In this document: positions 37,183 to 46,067 of the stretch, in pieces | How positions within the stretch are numbered: position 1 is the stretch's first letter | Layout of the letters: every line of letters begins with the position of its first letter | NCBI RefSeq assembly: GCF_000024165.1 | Contig: NC_013193.1 | Coordinates: forward strand, 1 to 64,000 | DNA from: Accumulibacter phosphatis | GTDB lineage: Bacteria > Pseudomonadota > Gammaproteobacteria > Burkholderiales > Rhodocyclaceae | Direction of reading: 5' to 3' | Length of the DNA: 64,000 nt | Program-made: the position numbers and the translations under genes | Notes under the pieces: model-generated | What the model saw: the letters and a program-made list of their open reading frames with translations, nothing else | What the model was told of the DNA's origin: nothing | Database searches by the model: none

Positions 37183-37900
37183 AAAGAGTCTGGCCGATGC
37201 CAGCGAGTCCAGGGCGAAGATCAACCGGGAGGTGTTGTGAGAAATACAGATGATCAGCAATATTGTTCAGAAAAATGATCTTTCTCCAGTGCGGGTTTGG
37301 TAGGAAAAGAAGTCTGTTCAGGAACCAGGGCCCAGTCTGTTCAATGGGTCTTTTCCTCATGTCAGTGGCGGTTGTGGGTCTGCGCGAAGTGCAGACGGTG
37401 GGTGGGATGGTTGCTCATGTTTCTGGTTCCTTTCCAGTTCGCGCGCAGGCCGGGGAGTCAGCCGTTCGTGCTTGATCGGTACCGCCAGGGGGCTTAGGAC
37501 ACCGAAAGCCCGTGGGGGCTCCTTCCCGGCCCGAAAAGGAAGCACTGGGCAAGCCATTGCCGCACCCGGTCAGCTCGTCAAAGCGGAGCGTTTAGCGCGG
37601 CCAGTCGCGCCCGGCCCGCAGTCCGGCACGGGCTGCGGGTTTACCGCAGACTGTTGGGTAAGAATAGAAAAATGTATATGGAAAGAACCTGAAGCAACCA
37701 AAATATAAATTAGCGTATACAAAGAGCCAAATAAGATACAAGTTAAACGGATTGTGTAAGATATGAAATTAGCTAACTATGTCGCGCATAGTGTTTGAAT
37801 TTTTTGTACATAGAATTAAATTCTGTGAAAAACTATGCGGTGCGCAGCATTTGCGCGACGCGGCGGATGTGCTGTAAAATGCGATGCAAAGGGGCCAATG
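37183..37900. other. non-coding stretch, AT-rich at its right end
   Basis: Up to 37650 there are only unsupported frames. From 37660 to 37860 the DNA is strikingly AT-rich compared with its neighbours. It includes an ACTATG/CATAGT dyad around 37775-37795. This is likely the promoter region of the 37901 gene and perhaps a junction between acquired blocks. Confidence 0.45.
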
Positions 37901-38206
37901 ATGAGCAACGACGTTCTTGACAAGGTTGGAAAACGGCTTGGCGACCTGAGCGACCTGCCGGAAGCACTGCGCAAGCAGATAAACACTGGCAAGATGGGCG
38001 ACATTGAGGAAAAAATCCTCAAGACGATGAGACAACGCTACGACGGAATCGCGACGATTGACGAAATATTGGTCGGTCTGTTCAGGGACTTCCAGTACGT
38101 GACGGAAGACAGACGGACATTGGCAGGCAAGCTGTACCGGATGACCAGAGCTGGGCATCTTGAAGGCGTACCGAAACGCAAAGGCGTTTGGAAAGTGAAG
38201 GAATAG
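37901..38206 (+). CDS. small winged-helix-like protein, 101 aa
   Basis: Start chosen at the second of two tandem ATGs, with GGGG 6 bp upstream. The C-terminal half (GIATIDEILVGLFRDFQYVT followed by LAGKLYRMTRAGHLEGVPKR) has the helix-turn-helix and wing look of a small DNA-binding protein. No specific family is recognised. Codon use is poorer in GC than its neighbours, hinting at separate acquisition. Confidence 0.55.
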   Translation: MSNDVLDKVGKRLGDLSDLPEALRKQINTGKMGDIEEKILKTMRQRYDGIATIDEILVGLFRDFQYVTEDRRTLAGKLYRMTRAGHLEGVPKRKGVWKVKE

Positions 38207-38384
38207 AGCGAATTCGCGCCACCAAGGCGCAAAAAACAAAAAGCCAGTCGCGGGAACGACTGACTTCTTGTAGGGGCCGGAACCCCGCTTGGACTGCTTC
38301 TTAGCGTGGATAGTCTACGCGGTCTCCCCTTCTTTCGTCAATGGCCAGTAGCCGGGCTGGCCTTCGTGTAGAAAGAAATCGACT

Positions 38385-38675
38385 ATGACATCCCGTCATG
38401 AAGTGAAGTGCATCAACAAGACTGACCGTTACAACGCCCATGAGCGCATCCGCGCAATAGGCGGCGTCAATCCCAACGGGACGAACTGGAAGCTCACGCA
38501 GGAGGAAGCCATTCGAGGCATTGAGGCCGGGAAGTGGAGCTTCTACGTGGCTGTTCGGGGACATATCGTCAATGTCATCGTAGCGGTCAGCCGGTTCGGA
38601 AACAAGTATCTGAAGACGGAAGCGGACGGTGAACAGCCGAACAATCTGCTTTCGCTGTACGAGTGCGTTTCCTGA
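38385..38675 (+). CDS. DUF3892 family protein, 96 aa
   Basis: HEVKCINKTDRYNAHERIRA IGG, WKLTQEEAIRGIEAGKWSFY and the end YLKTEADGEQPNNLLSLYEC match DUF3892, a small single-domain family of unknown role common on mobile DNA. Length is normal. A strong terminator follows 20 bp after the stop. Confidence 0.85.
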   Translation: MTSRHEVKCINKTDRYNAHERIRAIGGVNPNGTNWKLTQEEAIRGIEAGKWSFYVAVRGHIVNVIVAVSRFGNKYLKTEADGEQPNNLLSLYECVS

Positions 38676-38696
38676 TTTCCGGGAAGCTGGTGAAGA

Positions 38697-38727
38697 AGGG
38701 GCTGCCTTCGGGTAGCCCCTTTTTTTG
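38697..38727 (+). terminator. rho-independent terminator
   Basis: AGGGGCTGCC, loop TTCG, GGTAGCCCCT (one G·T wobble in an otherwise fully paired 10-bp stem), then seven T. It lies just downstream of the DUF3892 gene. Confidence 0.95.
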
Positions 38728-38917
38728 AACTTGATAGCAACGGGCAGGGACGAGCAAGCCCACGCCGGTTCCACCGGCGCGGGCGCTGCCTGGCCAGTGT
38801 TCACCGGGCAGAAGGCAGGTAGTCACGCTACCCAGATGGTCTTGTCGCCTTATGCGTATTCCACGGCAAACTGAACACCGATTCCAGGGCAAACTGGACA
38901 GTCATAATAGTCGCCGC

Positions 38918-39910
38918 TCAGTTCGCCGGCTTTTCCGTCGGAGACTCCTCTGGTGCTCGTTGGGCGAGTTCGTGCTCCAGGATCCGTATGCGCCCCTGCA
39001 AGCCATCGATTTTCCCGGCCGCTTCCTCTGACGCCCGCTGCCAGCGGCCGGACTCTTCCGCCGCCGCTTCGGCCTTGCCGCGCCAGAACGCCGCTTCGCT
39101 TTCTGCCCGGCCGGCTCGCGCCTGGAAACTCTCGGCGAAGGATTTGGCCTCCTGCAGTTGTTCCTTGAGCACGGCTTCATTCGCCTTTGCGGCTTGCCGG
39201 ATCTCATCGGTCTGGCGCATCAGGTACTGACGTTCGCCGGCGGCAATTTCCCGCTCGCGCTCGACCGATTCGTGCGCCCGCTGCCGTTCGGCGTTCACCG
39301 CTTGCTCGTGTCGGTCACGTTCGGCGAGAAGTTCCGCCTCGTGATTACGTCGCTCACTCTCCAGGGTGTTGGCAAGCCGGGCGCCATCTTCGCGCATCTG
39401 GCCGATCTGCTCGTCACGGGCCCGAAGGAGGGTGGTGGTATCGGACAGGCGTTGCCGCAAGTCTTCGATCTCGGCCTGGCTTCCCTGGAGTCTCGCCTGA
39501 AGGGCTTGCCGCTCTCCCTGCAAGGAAAGGGCTTCGCGCTCGAACTCGGCAGCGCGTTCCTGGGCTTGCGTCACCGCTGCAGCCATGTCGACGCGAGCCT
39601 GGCCGAGTCTGCTTCGTTCATCGGCGTACGCGGCATCGGACTTTTCCAGCGCCAGGTGCCAGACGACGGTGAGGACCTTGTCGCTCTCAGTGATCAACTC
39701 TTCCGGGAGATCGGGGTTGGTACGGCCGGCCATGAAACGGTTGGCCATCTCCTTGCGCCAGTCGGCGATCATCCCCTGGACGACCTTGGCGCCACCCTTG
39801 CGGCCAATCAGCTCGTAGACCGATTCGAACGAGGGACTCTTGCCTTCGAGAAAGAGACTGGAGCAGGCCTCGGCGACCCGCTCGTACTCGACTGCGCTAG
39901 TGCGTGCCAC
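38918..39910 (-). CDS. KfrA-like DNA-binding coiled-coil protein, 330 aa
   Basis: GTG start at 39910. The N-terminal segment (VEYERVAEACSSLFLEGKSP, then YELIGRKGGAKVVQGMIADW) is a KfrA_N-type DNA-binding domain. From residue 100 onwards the protein is an extended coiled coil rich in Glu, Arg, Ala and Gln. KfrA proteins of IncP plasmids autoregulate and aid stable inheritance. This is a second, diverged homologue in addition to kfrA at 52165. It overlaps the 57-aa gene upstream by 14 bp. Confidence 0.8.
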   Translation of the reverse strand: MARTSAVEYERVAEACSSLFLEGKSPSFESVYELIGRKGGAKVVQGMIADWRKEMANRFMAGRTNPDLPEELITESDKVLTVVWHLALEKSDAAYADERSRLGQARVDMAAAVTQAQERAAEFEREALSLQGERQALQARLQGSQAEIEDLRQRLSDTTTLLRARDEQIGQMREDGARLANTLESERRNHEAELLAERDRHEQAVNAERQRAHESVEREREIAAGERQYLMRQTDEIRQAAKANEAVLKEQLQEAKSFAESFQARAGRAESEAAFWRGKAEAAAEESGRWQRASEEAAGKIDGLQGRIRILEHELAQRAPEESPTEKPAN

Positions 39911-40070
39911 TGGGGATCTCGGCAAACTGCCGGGCGTTGGCCTGTAGCGCCCCGGCGATCTCGCCAGCACGCTCCGGGGCATTCTCGGCAACGCGACGGT
40001 ACAGATCGCACAGCAAGCCACTGAGGTCGTGAATTTCCTGCTCGATGATCTGTGCTTGCGGCGTATCCAT
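39897..40070 (-). CDS. 57-aa partner of the KfrA-like protein
   Basis: ATG at 40070 preceded by AAGGAGA. The product MDTPQAQIIEQEIHDLSGLL continues as two short amphipathic helices. The gene overlaps the GTG of the KfrA-like gene, so both are translated from one mRNA. I do not recognise the family. A dimerisation partner or regulator is possible. Confidence 0.6.
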   Translation of the reverse strand: MDTPQAQIIEQEIHDLSGLLCDLYRRVAENAPERAGEIAGALQANARQFAEIPSGTH

Positions 40071-40196
40071 ATCCCGTCTCCTTGAATAGCAGTGCCCAAC
40101 GCTCGGGCAGCGGTACTTGCCCGGTTCCTCACCGAGGATAGTCTGACGGAAGTATAGCGTCAAATAAAAGACGTATAGCGGTTTAAACAGGACGTT

Positions 40197-40511
40197 TTAT
40201 TCCTTGGTGGCGATCTGCCCCAACTCATCTCCTGTTGCCGAATCCCGCGCGGCGCGCCGAATGTGCAGTACTTCGACATCGACACGCACGCGGTAGAACA
40301 CCAGGAACGCGCCTTTCGCGACAACCAAGCGGCGAATGCCTGGCGCGAGTTCATACGATGGAGCAATGTCTGGATTGTCCTTGAGCGACAGCACTGGCGT
40401 CTTGATCCGTGCCACCATCTTGCGCGCCAGCACATCACCGCCAACGTCCCGATAGTATTGCCCAAGCGCCACCAAGTCGTTCTTGGCCTGGTCGAGCAAC
40501 CTAACCCGCAT
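40197..40511 (-). CDS. RelE/ParE-superfamily toxin
   Basis: 104 aa. VRLLDQAKNDLVALGQYYRD, IRRLVVAKGAFLVFYRV and VEVLHIRRAARD follow the ParE/RelE fold (terminal strand with the R-x-A-R motif). The ATG overlaps the 3' end of the antitoxin gene by 11 bp, giving the antitoxin-first order. Confidence 0.85.
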   Translation of the reverse strand: MRVRLLDQAKNDLVALGQYYRDVGGDVLARKMVARIKTPVLSLKDNPDIAPSYELAPGIRRLVVAKGAFLVFYRVRVDVEVLHIRRAARDSATGDELGQIATKE

Positions 40512-40926
40512 GAGCCGCTACCAATTCGTCAAAGACGTCCTCAGCTTCATGCCAGATGGCCCCTTGCGCGTCGGCCATCGCTATCCGTTCGTCGAGGACG
40601 CGCTTGAGCTCAGCAGCTTCGTGCGCGGCTTTCAGCTTCACCGACTTGTCTGGCCGGGGCGGATGCAAGGAATCGGCCTGCTCTGGTCGCCAAGCTTCGG
40701 TATCGACAGCCGCCTTTTTGATGCCCATCTCGCTCAGCAGGGCCAGCGCCTTGCGCGGATCACCGAACAGGCGCGGCAATTTCCTGCGCGTATCGACCAG
40801 CACCGCATCGCCGCGCTGAGTTTCTGCCTGGATGGCGAAGGCCGCGCCCTGTGCCTTGAGGACAACTGACAGGATTCCGCCGGATTCAACCGTGGCGCGG
40901 AACTGCTCTAGTGTCATATTTTGCAT
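40501..40926 (-). CDS. antitoxin of the RelE/ParE pair, 141 aa
   Basis: I start at 40926 (MQNMTLEQFRATVESGGILS). An ATG at 40917 is also possible. The N-terminal half (VVLKAQGAAFAIQAETQRGD, then LLSEMGIKKAAVD) recurs in antitoxins of ParE-like toxins and may be Phd-like or a separate fold. The C-terminal helix (AAELKRVLDERIAMADAQGA IWHEAEDVFDELVA) is the likely toxin-binding arm. Its upstream region to 40990 is AT-rich and should hold the operon promoter. Confidence 0.7.
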   Translation of the reverse strand: MQNMTLEQFRATVESGGILSVVLKAQGAAFAIQAETQRGDAVLVDTRRKLPRLFGDPRKALALLSEMGIKKAAVDTEAWRPEQADSLHPPRPDKSVKLKAAHEAAELKRVLDERIAMADAQGAIWHEAEDVFDELVAAHAG

Positions 40927-41364
40927 AAGTGATCTCATCGTATAACAGCCTGATTGTAGTATGCGCTCTAACGCTTCACAAACAATAATTGTTTGTATCG
41001 CTCGGTTCGACAAATACCTGATAGGCGTGGTCGCTTTCTTGCCCTTCGTGCGTTGGCACCTGTTCGCTGCCGCGGCACGCTTGCGGAGGCAACCCGGCGA
41101 TGTTGAAGATACCATTGGGTAACGGACGTTCACCGTTGCACACCGGACGTAATATTGCTATGTTTAGTCATTATTTCTATAATGACTACGTCAGACGGCA
41201 TCCACCAGCGGTTGGCCAAAATCGCCTGCAGCGAGGCCGGCGGCGCCGTGGAACAACTTCCAGGAACTGTCTGGAACCGTCTATAAAACAGATAGATAGG
41301 TGTGGCGCTGAATTTCGGTCAAATGTTCCACGGGCCGGTTTGTTTCACGAAGAGGAGGTTGTGC
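40927..41364. other. regulatory region upstream of the recombinase operon
   Basis: No gene is supported. It contains the perfect 10-bp-arm inverted repeat at 41165-41188 and AT-rich segments. Confidence 0.5.
41165..41188. promoter_or_regulatory. perfect inverted repeat, candidate operator or recombination site
   Basis: Arms TAGTCATTAT and ATAATGACTA separated by TTCT. It lies 177 bp upstream of the two-gene recombinase operon. Inverted arms with a short spacer are the layout of tyrosine-recombinase core sites, though a repressor operator fits as well. Confidence 0.5.
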
Positions 41365-41925
41365 GTGCAGGAGTCTGCAAAGCCCTGGGTACTGGCACTC
41401 GATCAGCCCTTTATGGAGGGCATTGCCAACTGGCCCGATGGGCGCTTCGAATACCGCTACTTCGGGGGCCACCACATGCTGCAACTGTGCCTGGGCAAAC
41501 TGAGCGAGCGGGACATCGCTGCTTTCGTCCGGGGTCAGGTGCATGTCGGCTTCTACCTCCGACAGGCGGTGTTGTTCATCCTGTTCAAGATCGAGCATCT
41601 GATGGACTGGTCCGACCAGGCTTTCACCCTCCATCTGGTGACACCGGAAGACCGTGAACTCCTGCCGCACGTCCCGGGTACCCACCAGGCTCTGTCGCTG
41701 GTCCTCGTCGAAGCCGAAAGCGGACTGGTGAAGGGCATGCGCCTCGTGACCTACTCGAAACACGCTAGCGCCTTGCTGCACCGGATCCTGCAGCAACAAC
41801 TGGAATCACCGTTCGACGCCGATCGCCATGCCGCTCTGGTCGCTGAGGTTTACCGGCAATATCCACACTCCCGGCTGCTGGCCAAAGCGGCGATCCTGAT
41901 TGAGAAGGGAGGGGGACAACAGTGA
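41365..41925 (+). CDS. recombinase-partner protein, 186 aa
   Basis: GTG at 41365 with AGGAGG six bases upstream. The protein is not recognised. It is a mixed alpha/beta protein with notable segments FEYRYFGGHHMLQLCLGKLS and LRQAVLFILFKIEHLMDWSD, and a helical C-terminus. Its stop overlaps the recombinase GTG (GTGA), so the two are coupled. It may be a recombination directionality or accessory factor; this is inference from the overlap only. Confidence 0.6.
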   Translation: MQESAKPWVLALDQPFMEGIANWPDGRFEYRYFGGHHMLQLCLGKLSERDIAAFVRGQVHVGFYLRQAVLFILFKIEHLMDWSDQAFTLHLVTPEDRELLPHVPGTHQALSLVLVEAESGLVKGMRLVTYSKHASALLHRILQQQLESPFDADRHAALVAEVYRQYPHSRLLAKAAILIEKGGGQQ

Positions 41926-43115
41926 CCTTGCCGACCCCCCTGCCCTTCCCCGTCGAGCCTGCCCGGAACCAAGCACTTTCCGGGCCGCGGCTGACGGCAG
42001 CCAGTACCGATCATGAAGCGGTCGCCACCTGGCTGGCAAAGTACACGGATAACCGCCACACGCTTGACAGCTATCGCCGGGAGGCCGAGCGGTTGATGCT
42101 CTGGGCCACTTGGCACGGCAAGGATCTGCCCGGGCTGATGGTCGAGGACGTGCTGGCCTACAAGGCTTTCCTGAGCGACCCGCAGCCGGTGGATTTGTGG
42201 TGCCAGCAGACCGAGCCGCGGACGCTGCCTGACGGTTCGCCGAACCCCTTGTGTCGGCAAGTGCGACGGGTGACGCGCCGGCTGCCCGATGGTTCGGCAA
42301 ATCCCACCTGGCGTCCTTTCGTCTCGGGATTGTCAGCGTCGGCCGTAAAGCAGACCACGACGATTCTCTTTGGTCTCTTCGAGCACCTGGCAGCCATCGG
42401 CTATGTCCACGCCAATCTGTTGCGGGCGGCAGCAAAGCGTACCCGGAAAGGCCAGCGGCAAGGACAGGAACGTTACTTCGACGCGGCAGCCTGGGCGGCG
42501 CTGACGGAGTGCATCGAGGCGATGCCCAAGGAGACTGCGCGGGAGGCGGCACACTACCACCGCACCCGGTTCCTTTTTTCCTTCCTCTATCTGACCGGCC
42601 TGCGGCGCTTCGAAATGGCCAGGGCACGCACGTCTGATCTTCGTTTCAAACGCGGCCAATGGTGGCTTGAGGTGCTCGGCAAGGGAAGCGTCGAGGGCGT
42701 AGTCCCGCTGCCCGCGGACGCTCTGGAAGCGATCAAGTCGTATCGGGAGAGTACCGGCCGCCCTGCCCTGCCCCCCAGCGGCACGGATGAACCGCTGCTG
42801 ATGGACCTAACCGGCGCTGGCCGTCCGCTCTCCGATCGGGCGATCTACGCGATCGTCAAAGAGGTGTGTCGCCAGGCGGCCAGCAGCGTCGCGGCCGCTC
42901 AGCCAGACTTGGCCAGGCAAATTGATTCTGGGTCGACGCACTGGCTGCGGCATACCTCGGCGAGCCACCAGATCGACCGGGGTGTGGATCCCTTCATCGT
43001 CCAGCGCAACCTGCGCCACGCGAGCTTCTCAACGACTGAAGGTTACATCCACAAGGACCGCGACCAACAGCATCGGGAAACCGAAAAACACACGATGATC
43101 GATGCGCCATCGTGA
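41922..43115 (+). CDS. tyrosine recombinase/phage-type integrase, 397 aa
   Basis: All catalytic residues are visible: Arg in TGLRRFEMAR (about 228), Lys in LGKGSVEG (about 254), HWLRHT (His340, Arg343), RHASFSTTEGYIH (His366, nucleophile Tyr375). An N-terminal SAM-like core-binding domain spans about 30-170. It contains an unusual loop with two LPDGS repeats (TLPDGSPNPL and RLPDGSANPT). The 3' third is duplicated at 44349-44785. It is translationally coupled to the gene upstream. Confidence 0.92.
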   Translation: MTLPTPLPFPVEPARNQALSGPRLTAASTDHEAVATWLAKYTDNRHTLDSYRREAERLMLWATWHGKDLPGLMVEDVLAYKAFLSDPQPVDLWCQQTEPRTLPDGSPNPLCRQVRRVTRRLPDGSANPTWRPFVSGLSASAVKQTTTILFGLFEHLAAIGYVHANLLRAAAKRTRKGQRQGQERYFDAAAWAALTECIEAMPKETAREAAHYHRTRFLFSFLYLTGLRRFEMARARTSDLRFKRGQWWLEVLGKGSVEGVVPLPADALEAIKSYRESTGRPALPPSGTDEPLLMDLTGAGRPLSDRAIYAIVKEVCRQAASSVAAAQPDLARQIDSGSTHWLRHTSASHQIDRGVDPFIVQRNLRHASFSTTEGYIHKDRDQQHRETEKHTMIDAPS

Positions 43116-43146
43116 CCACGCTCTCGTGCAGCCTCGGGACATCCGC
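42711..43146 (+). repeat. direct repeat DR-int, copy 1 (recombinase 3' end)
   Basis: This segment, from the Lys-containing region to 30 bp beyond the stop, is repeated in direct orientation at 44349-44785. By eye the copies are roughly 90% identical, with one extra base in copy 2. The MNT/HEPN toxin pair lies between the copies. Confidence 0.85.
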
Positions 43147-43236
43147 GTCGTCTCGACCTTATACCCGTTTTCGCTCTCGATAGTCAATTAGAGTTGACTA
43201 GTGACAAGTGTAAGTGACTTTATTACACTCTACTTC

Positions 43237-43896
43237 ATGCGCCCTTCAGCATCCCAGAGCCAGCTTCGATTTCCACTCACCCGTTTGCTTGGGAACGGTG
43301 GGTCTGTTCGAGTTTTGCGTGCTTTGATTGCCTATGGCGGCCCGCTCAGCGTATCGCAATTGGCGCATGAGTGCTGCTTGTCGCGCCAAGGAACCTACCA
43401 GACACTCAATTCTCTGGTAAGCCAGCGACTCGTGCGCGTACTCGGGCAGGCACGTTCCCAACTATTCACGATGGATACCAATCATCCCCTGTCACCCGGA
43501 TTGAAGGAGCTGTTCGGCCATGAGCAATGCCGATGGGACGAACTTCTTCAGGTGCTGCGCGATACGTTCCAGACCAACAAAGACATTCATGCCGCCTGGT
43601 ACTACGGCAGTGTGGCACGGGGCGAGGACGAGCCCCATAGCGATCTGGATATCGCGGTTATCGCGCCGGATGGCCGGGTAGACGAGACGGTGGAATCCGT
43701 GCGGCAAGCGTTGCGCGAAGTCGAGGACCGGCTGTACATCAGTTGTTCGATTGTAGGCTTGTCGCCATCCGACGTCATGAGGCTGTCCAGCGGCGACGAC
43801 TGGTGGCAGAACATGGCTCGCGATGCCAAGGTTCTCAAAGGCGTCGGTCCGGAGCCGTATGCCGCGACACTCATCCGCCAGCGTATGAAGGCGTGA
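43237..43896 (+). CDS. MNT-type nucleotidyltransferase antitoxin with HTH
   Basis: Start taken at the ATG at 43237; a GTG at 43201 in frame is an alternative. The N-terminal 90 residues are a winged helix (VRVLRALIAYGGPLSVSQLA, then SRQGTYQTLNSLVSQRLVRV). The C-terminal part is a minimal nucleotidyltransferase with GSVARGEDEPHSDLDIAVI (GS followed by D-x-D). MNT proteins of HEPN/MNT pairs AMPylate and silence the HEPN toxin. The AGTCAA/TTGACT dyad at 43180-43197 may be its operator. Confidence 0.85.
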   Translation: MRPSASQSQLRFPLTRLLGNGGSVRVLRALIAYGGPLSVSQLAHECCLSRQGTYQTLNSLVSQRLVRVLGQARSQLFTMDTNHPLSPGLKELFGHEQCRWDELLQVLRDTFQTNKDIHAAWYYGSVARGEDEPHSDLDIAVIAPDGRVDETVESVRQALREVEDRLYISCSIVGLSPSDVMRLSSGDDWWQNMARDAKVLKGVGPEPYAATLIRQRMKA

Positions 43897-44306
43897 TGGC
43901 GCGCATCAGTACAAGAAAGTCCGTCGATGTCGACTATTGGCGTGGGCGACTTGAAGCGGCTCGCGCCTTTCACAAAGCAGCCGAGGACGCCATCACCCTG
44001 GCTGAACCGGGATCCAATGCCAATCCGGCGATCAGTCAAATGGTCCTGGCAGCCATTGCCTACGGCGACTGTTTGACGGCAAGACGAGCCAACGTCATCA
44101 ACCAGCAAAGCCACGCAGCCGCACCCAAACTGCTGCGCGACGTGCTTGGGGCGACCTTACCGACCGCGCAGGAAAACCGCTATCGCCGCATACTGGGTCA
44201 CAAGGATGAATCCCAGTACGGCGCACGCAGCGCGTCGGTCATCCACGCCCAGCGTCTCCTGGATGAACTTCAGGAATTTGCGCTCTGGGTCGAAGACCAG
44301 TTTTAA
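43896..44306 (+). CDS. HEPN-domain toxin partner
   Basis: ATG at 43896 sharing the MNT stop (TGATG). 136 aa, all-helical. YWRGRLEAARAFHKAAEDAI, VLAAIAYGDCLTARRANVIN and RYRRILGHKDESQYG look like a HEPN ribonuclease, with RRILGH being close to the R-x4-6-H motif though one residue shorter. The gene position after MNT and the size support the call. An active-site test would settle it. Confidence 0.7.
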   Translation: MARISTRKSVDVDYWRGRLEAARAFHKAAEDAITLAEPGSNANPAISQMVLAAIAYGDCLTARRANVINQQSHAAAPKLLRDVLGATLPTAQENRYRRILGHKDESQYGARSASVIHAQRLLDELQEFALWVEDQF

Positions 44307-44348
44307 GGTAGCAAACCGGCCCACAACTCAGCAAGCCTGAGGCCCCTA

Positions 44349-44785
44349 CCCGCGGACGCACTGGAAGCGATCAAGTCCTATCGGGACAGTACCGGCAGCC
44401 CTGCCCTACCCCCCAGCGGCACGGATGAACCGCTGCTGATGGACCTCACCGGCGTCGGCCGTCCGCTCTCTGATCGGGCGATCTACGCGATCGTCAAGAG
44501 AGGTATGTCGTCAGGCGGCGAACAGTGTCGCGGCCGATCAACCCTATCTGGCCAGGCAGATTGATTCCGGATCGACGCACTGGCTGAGGCACACCTCGGC
44601 GAGCCACCAGATCGACCGCGGCGTCGATCCCTTCATCGTCGAGCGCAACCTGCGGCACGCGAGCTTCTCAACAACCGAAGGCTACATCCACAAGGATCGC
44701 GATCAGCAGCATCAGGAAACCGAGAAACACACGCTGACCGATACGTCCTCGTGACCACGCTCTGGTGCAGCCCCGGGACATCTGC
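44349..44785 (+). pseudogene. duplicated, frameshifted recombinase 3' end
   Basis: Second copy of 42711-43146. It retains the HWLRHT and Tyr region but has an extra base near 44498 (GTCAAGAG against GTCAAAG), which breaks the frame, and lacks the first 260 codons. It is therefore a non-functional fragment. Confidence 0.9.
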
Positions 44786-44818
44786 GAAACTGCGGCGGTA
44801 TCACCGATAAGACGTCGT

Positions 44819-45802
44819 TCAGTGCTTGGTGCACTTGCCTTCGATCACGTCGGTCACTGCGATCCGGCGCGGAGCGCGGACGACGTTCAGGATGTCGGTA
44901 CGGGAGTCGATGTCGTACGAGACAATGAATCCGACCTCGACGAGCAGAGCGAGGGCCTCACGAAGTTTGTAGCGAAACTTCGCCAGAACGCCAATGCGAG
45001 ACCCGCACAGCGTCTTGATCGTCTCGACTTTATATCCGATCGGCTTCTCATGCGTGAAGTAGAACTGGTGCAGCCACTTGGCAAGCGGTGGCAACTGCAG
45101 ACGCTGAGCCCAGTCGATCCTGGTATAGGTATCACGGCCGAAGAGGACAACGATCTCAGGTTCCAGCCAGATGCGCCAGCACTGGGACGTACCCCGTTCC
45201 GCGTCGGCATTCCATTCGAACTTGCGCACGAGCGATCCGCCGAATCCCTTCTCCGGATGGCCTGCTGAACCATCGGTCTTGACAAGTACGGTTGTAGAGG
45301 AAAGTCGGTTGATGCTGTCTCGAAGACGTTCGTACGAGCCTTTTGACGTTGTCCATTCAAGATCTTTGAGCAGGGCGTAGCCCGAGAACTCGACGACATC
45401 CCCCAACGGCTGCTGGCGCGCGAGATGGACGATCTGCAGGAACACATCGCCGTCGTCCTGGCGTAACTCTTCGCCGGTGTAGAAAATCTCGGCCCCGCGA
45501 AGGGTCGCTATCTTGCGGCGCTTGAAATTCTCGCGCTCGACACTCCGATTGGCCGACGTAAAGAGCGCGGAGCGGGCAAACGAATTCGGCAGCCCGCGAA
45601 CGCGCTCCTCCCAAAGCGGAAGCTGGACCACCTCCTGGAAAACGGAAGACACATCCCGGCCGGCGTTCTTTGCCCTGGCGCTTTCCCTCAACCTCTCGGC
45701 GACCTTGATCACTTCGGGTACGGGCGACATGCCATCTTCCACGGTTTCATCAACCACGGGAGAGGCCCTGGATTTTGCGGAGCGCCATACCGTCCTCCTC
45801 AT
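44819..45802 (-). CDS. trfA: TrfA-like plasmid replication initiator
   Basis: 327 aa from the ATG at 45802; an internal ATG at 45730 is an alternative, as in the two-form TrfA of RK2. VVQLPLWEERVRGLPNSFAR SALFT is the TrfA signature. VFLQIVHLARQQPLGDVVEF, IDWAQRLQLPPLAKWLHQFY and KVETIKTLCGSR match TrfA positions. It would bind the iterons at 45842-46199 and open the origin. It is transcribed away from the origin, as in many iteron plasmids. Confidence 0.9.
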   Translation of the reverse strand: MRRTVWRSAKSRASPVVDETVEDGMSPVPEVIKVAERLRESARAKNAGRDVSSVFQEVVQLPLWEERVRGLPNSFARSALFTSANRSVERENFKRRKIATLRGAEIFYTGEELRQDDGDVFLQIVHLARQQPLGDVVEFSGYALLKDLEWTTSKGSYERLRDSINRLSSTTVLVKTDGSAGHPEKGFGGSLVRKFEWNADAERGTSQCWRIWLEPEIVVLFGRDTYTRIDWAQRLQLPPLAKWLHQFYFTHEKPIGYKVETIKTLCGSRIGVLAKFRYKLREALALLVEVGFIVSYDIDSRTDILNVVRAPRRIAVTDVIEGKCTKH

Positions 45803-45806
45803 CGAA

Positions 45807-45822
45807 AAACTTTACGAAGTTT
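45807..45822. promoter_or_regulatory. inverted repeat at the trfA promoter
   Basis: AAACTT, TACG, AAGTTT, only 4 bp upstream of the trfA ATG. It is a candidate autorepression or Kor-type site. Confidence 0.5.
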
Positions 45823-45841
45823 AACTGTCTTGCAAGCGCCA

Positions 45842-45884
45842 AACGTCGTCTTATGGGTGGCAAACGTCGGTGTATGAGTGAACA
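45842..45884. repeat. origin iterons, pair of 2
   Basis: Two units of the same 21-22 bp repeat as at 46068-46199 (core AACGTCG, then GTG(A/G)(A/C)CA). They lie 40 bp upstream of trfA and may serve copy control or autoregulation, as single upstream iterons do in RK2. Confidence 0.85.
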
Positions 45885-46067
45885 CACCCGCAACGCCCTC
45901 CCCTGCTCTCACTCGGTAGCGGTGTCTCCCTGCCAAACGACGTTCCAACGGTGATACCGCCGCCTTGCTCCACCGGCAGTCATGTCCTGCCCGCACAACC
46001 GGAGGCCATAGCCAAAACCCTTCCAACCCACTATCTCGCGCTTACACCAGGAGAAACGAGCCCAGGC

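Noticed and set aside
37660..37860. AT-rich stretch as a second replication origin
   Set aside because: No iterons, DnaA box or initiator gene nearby.
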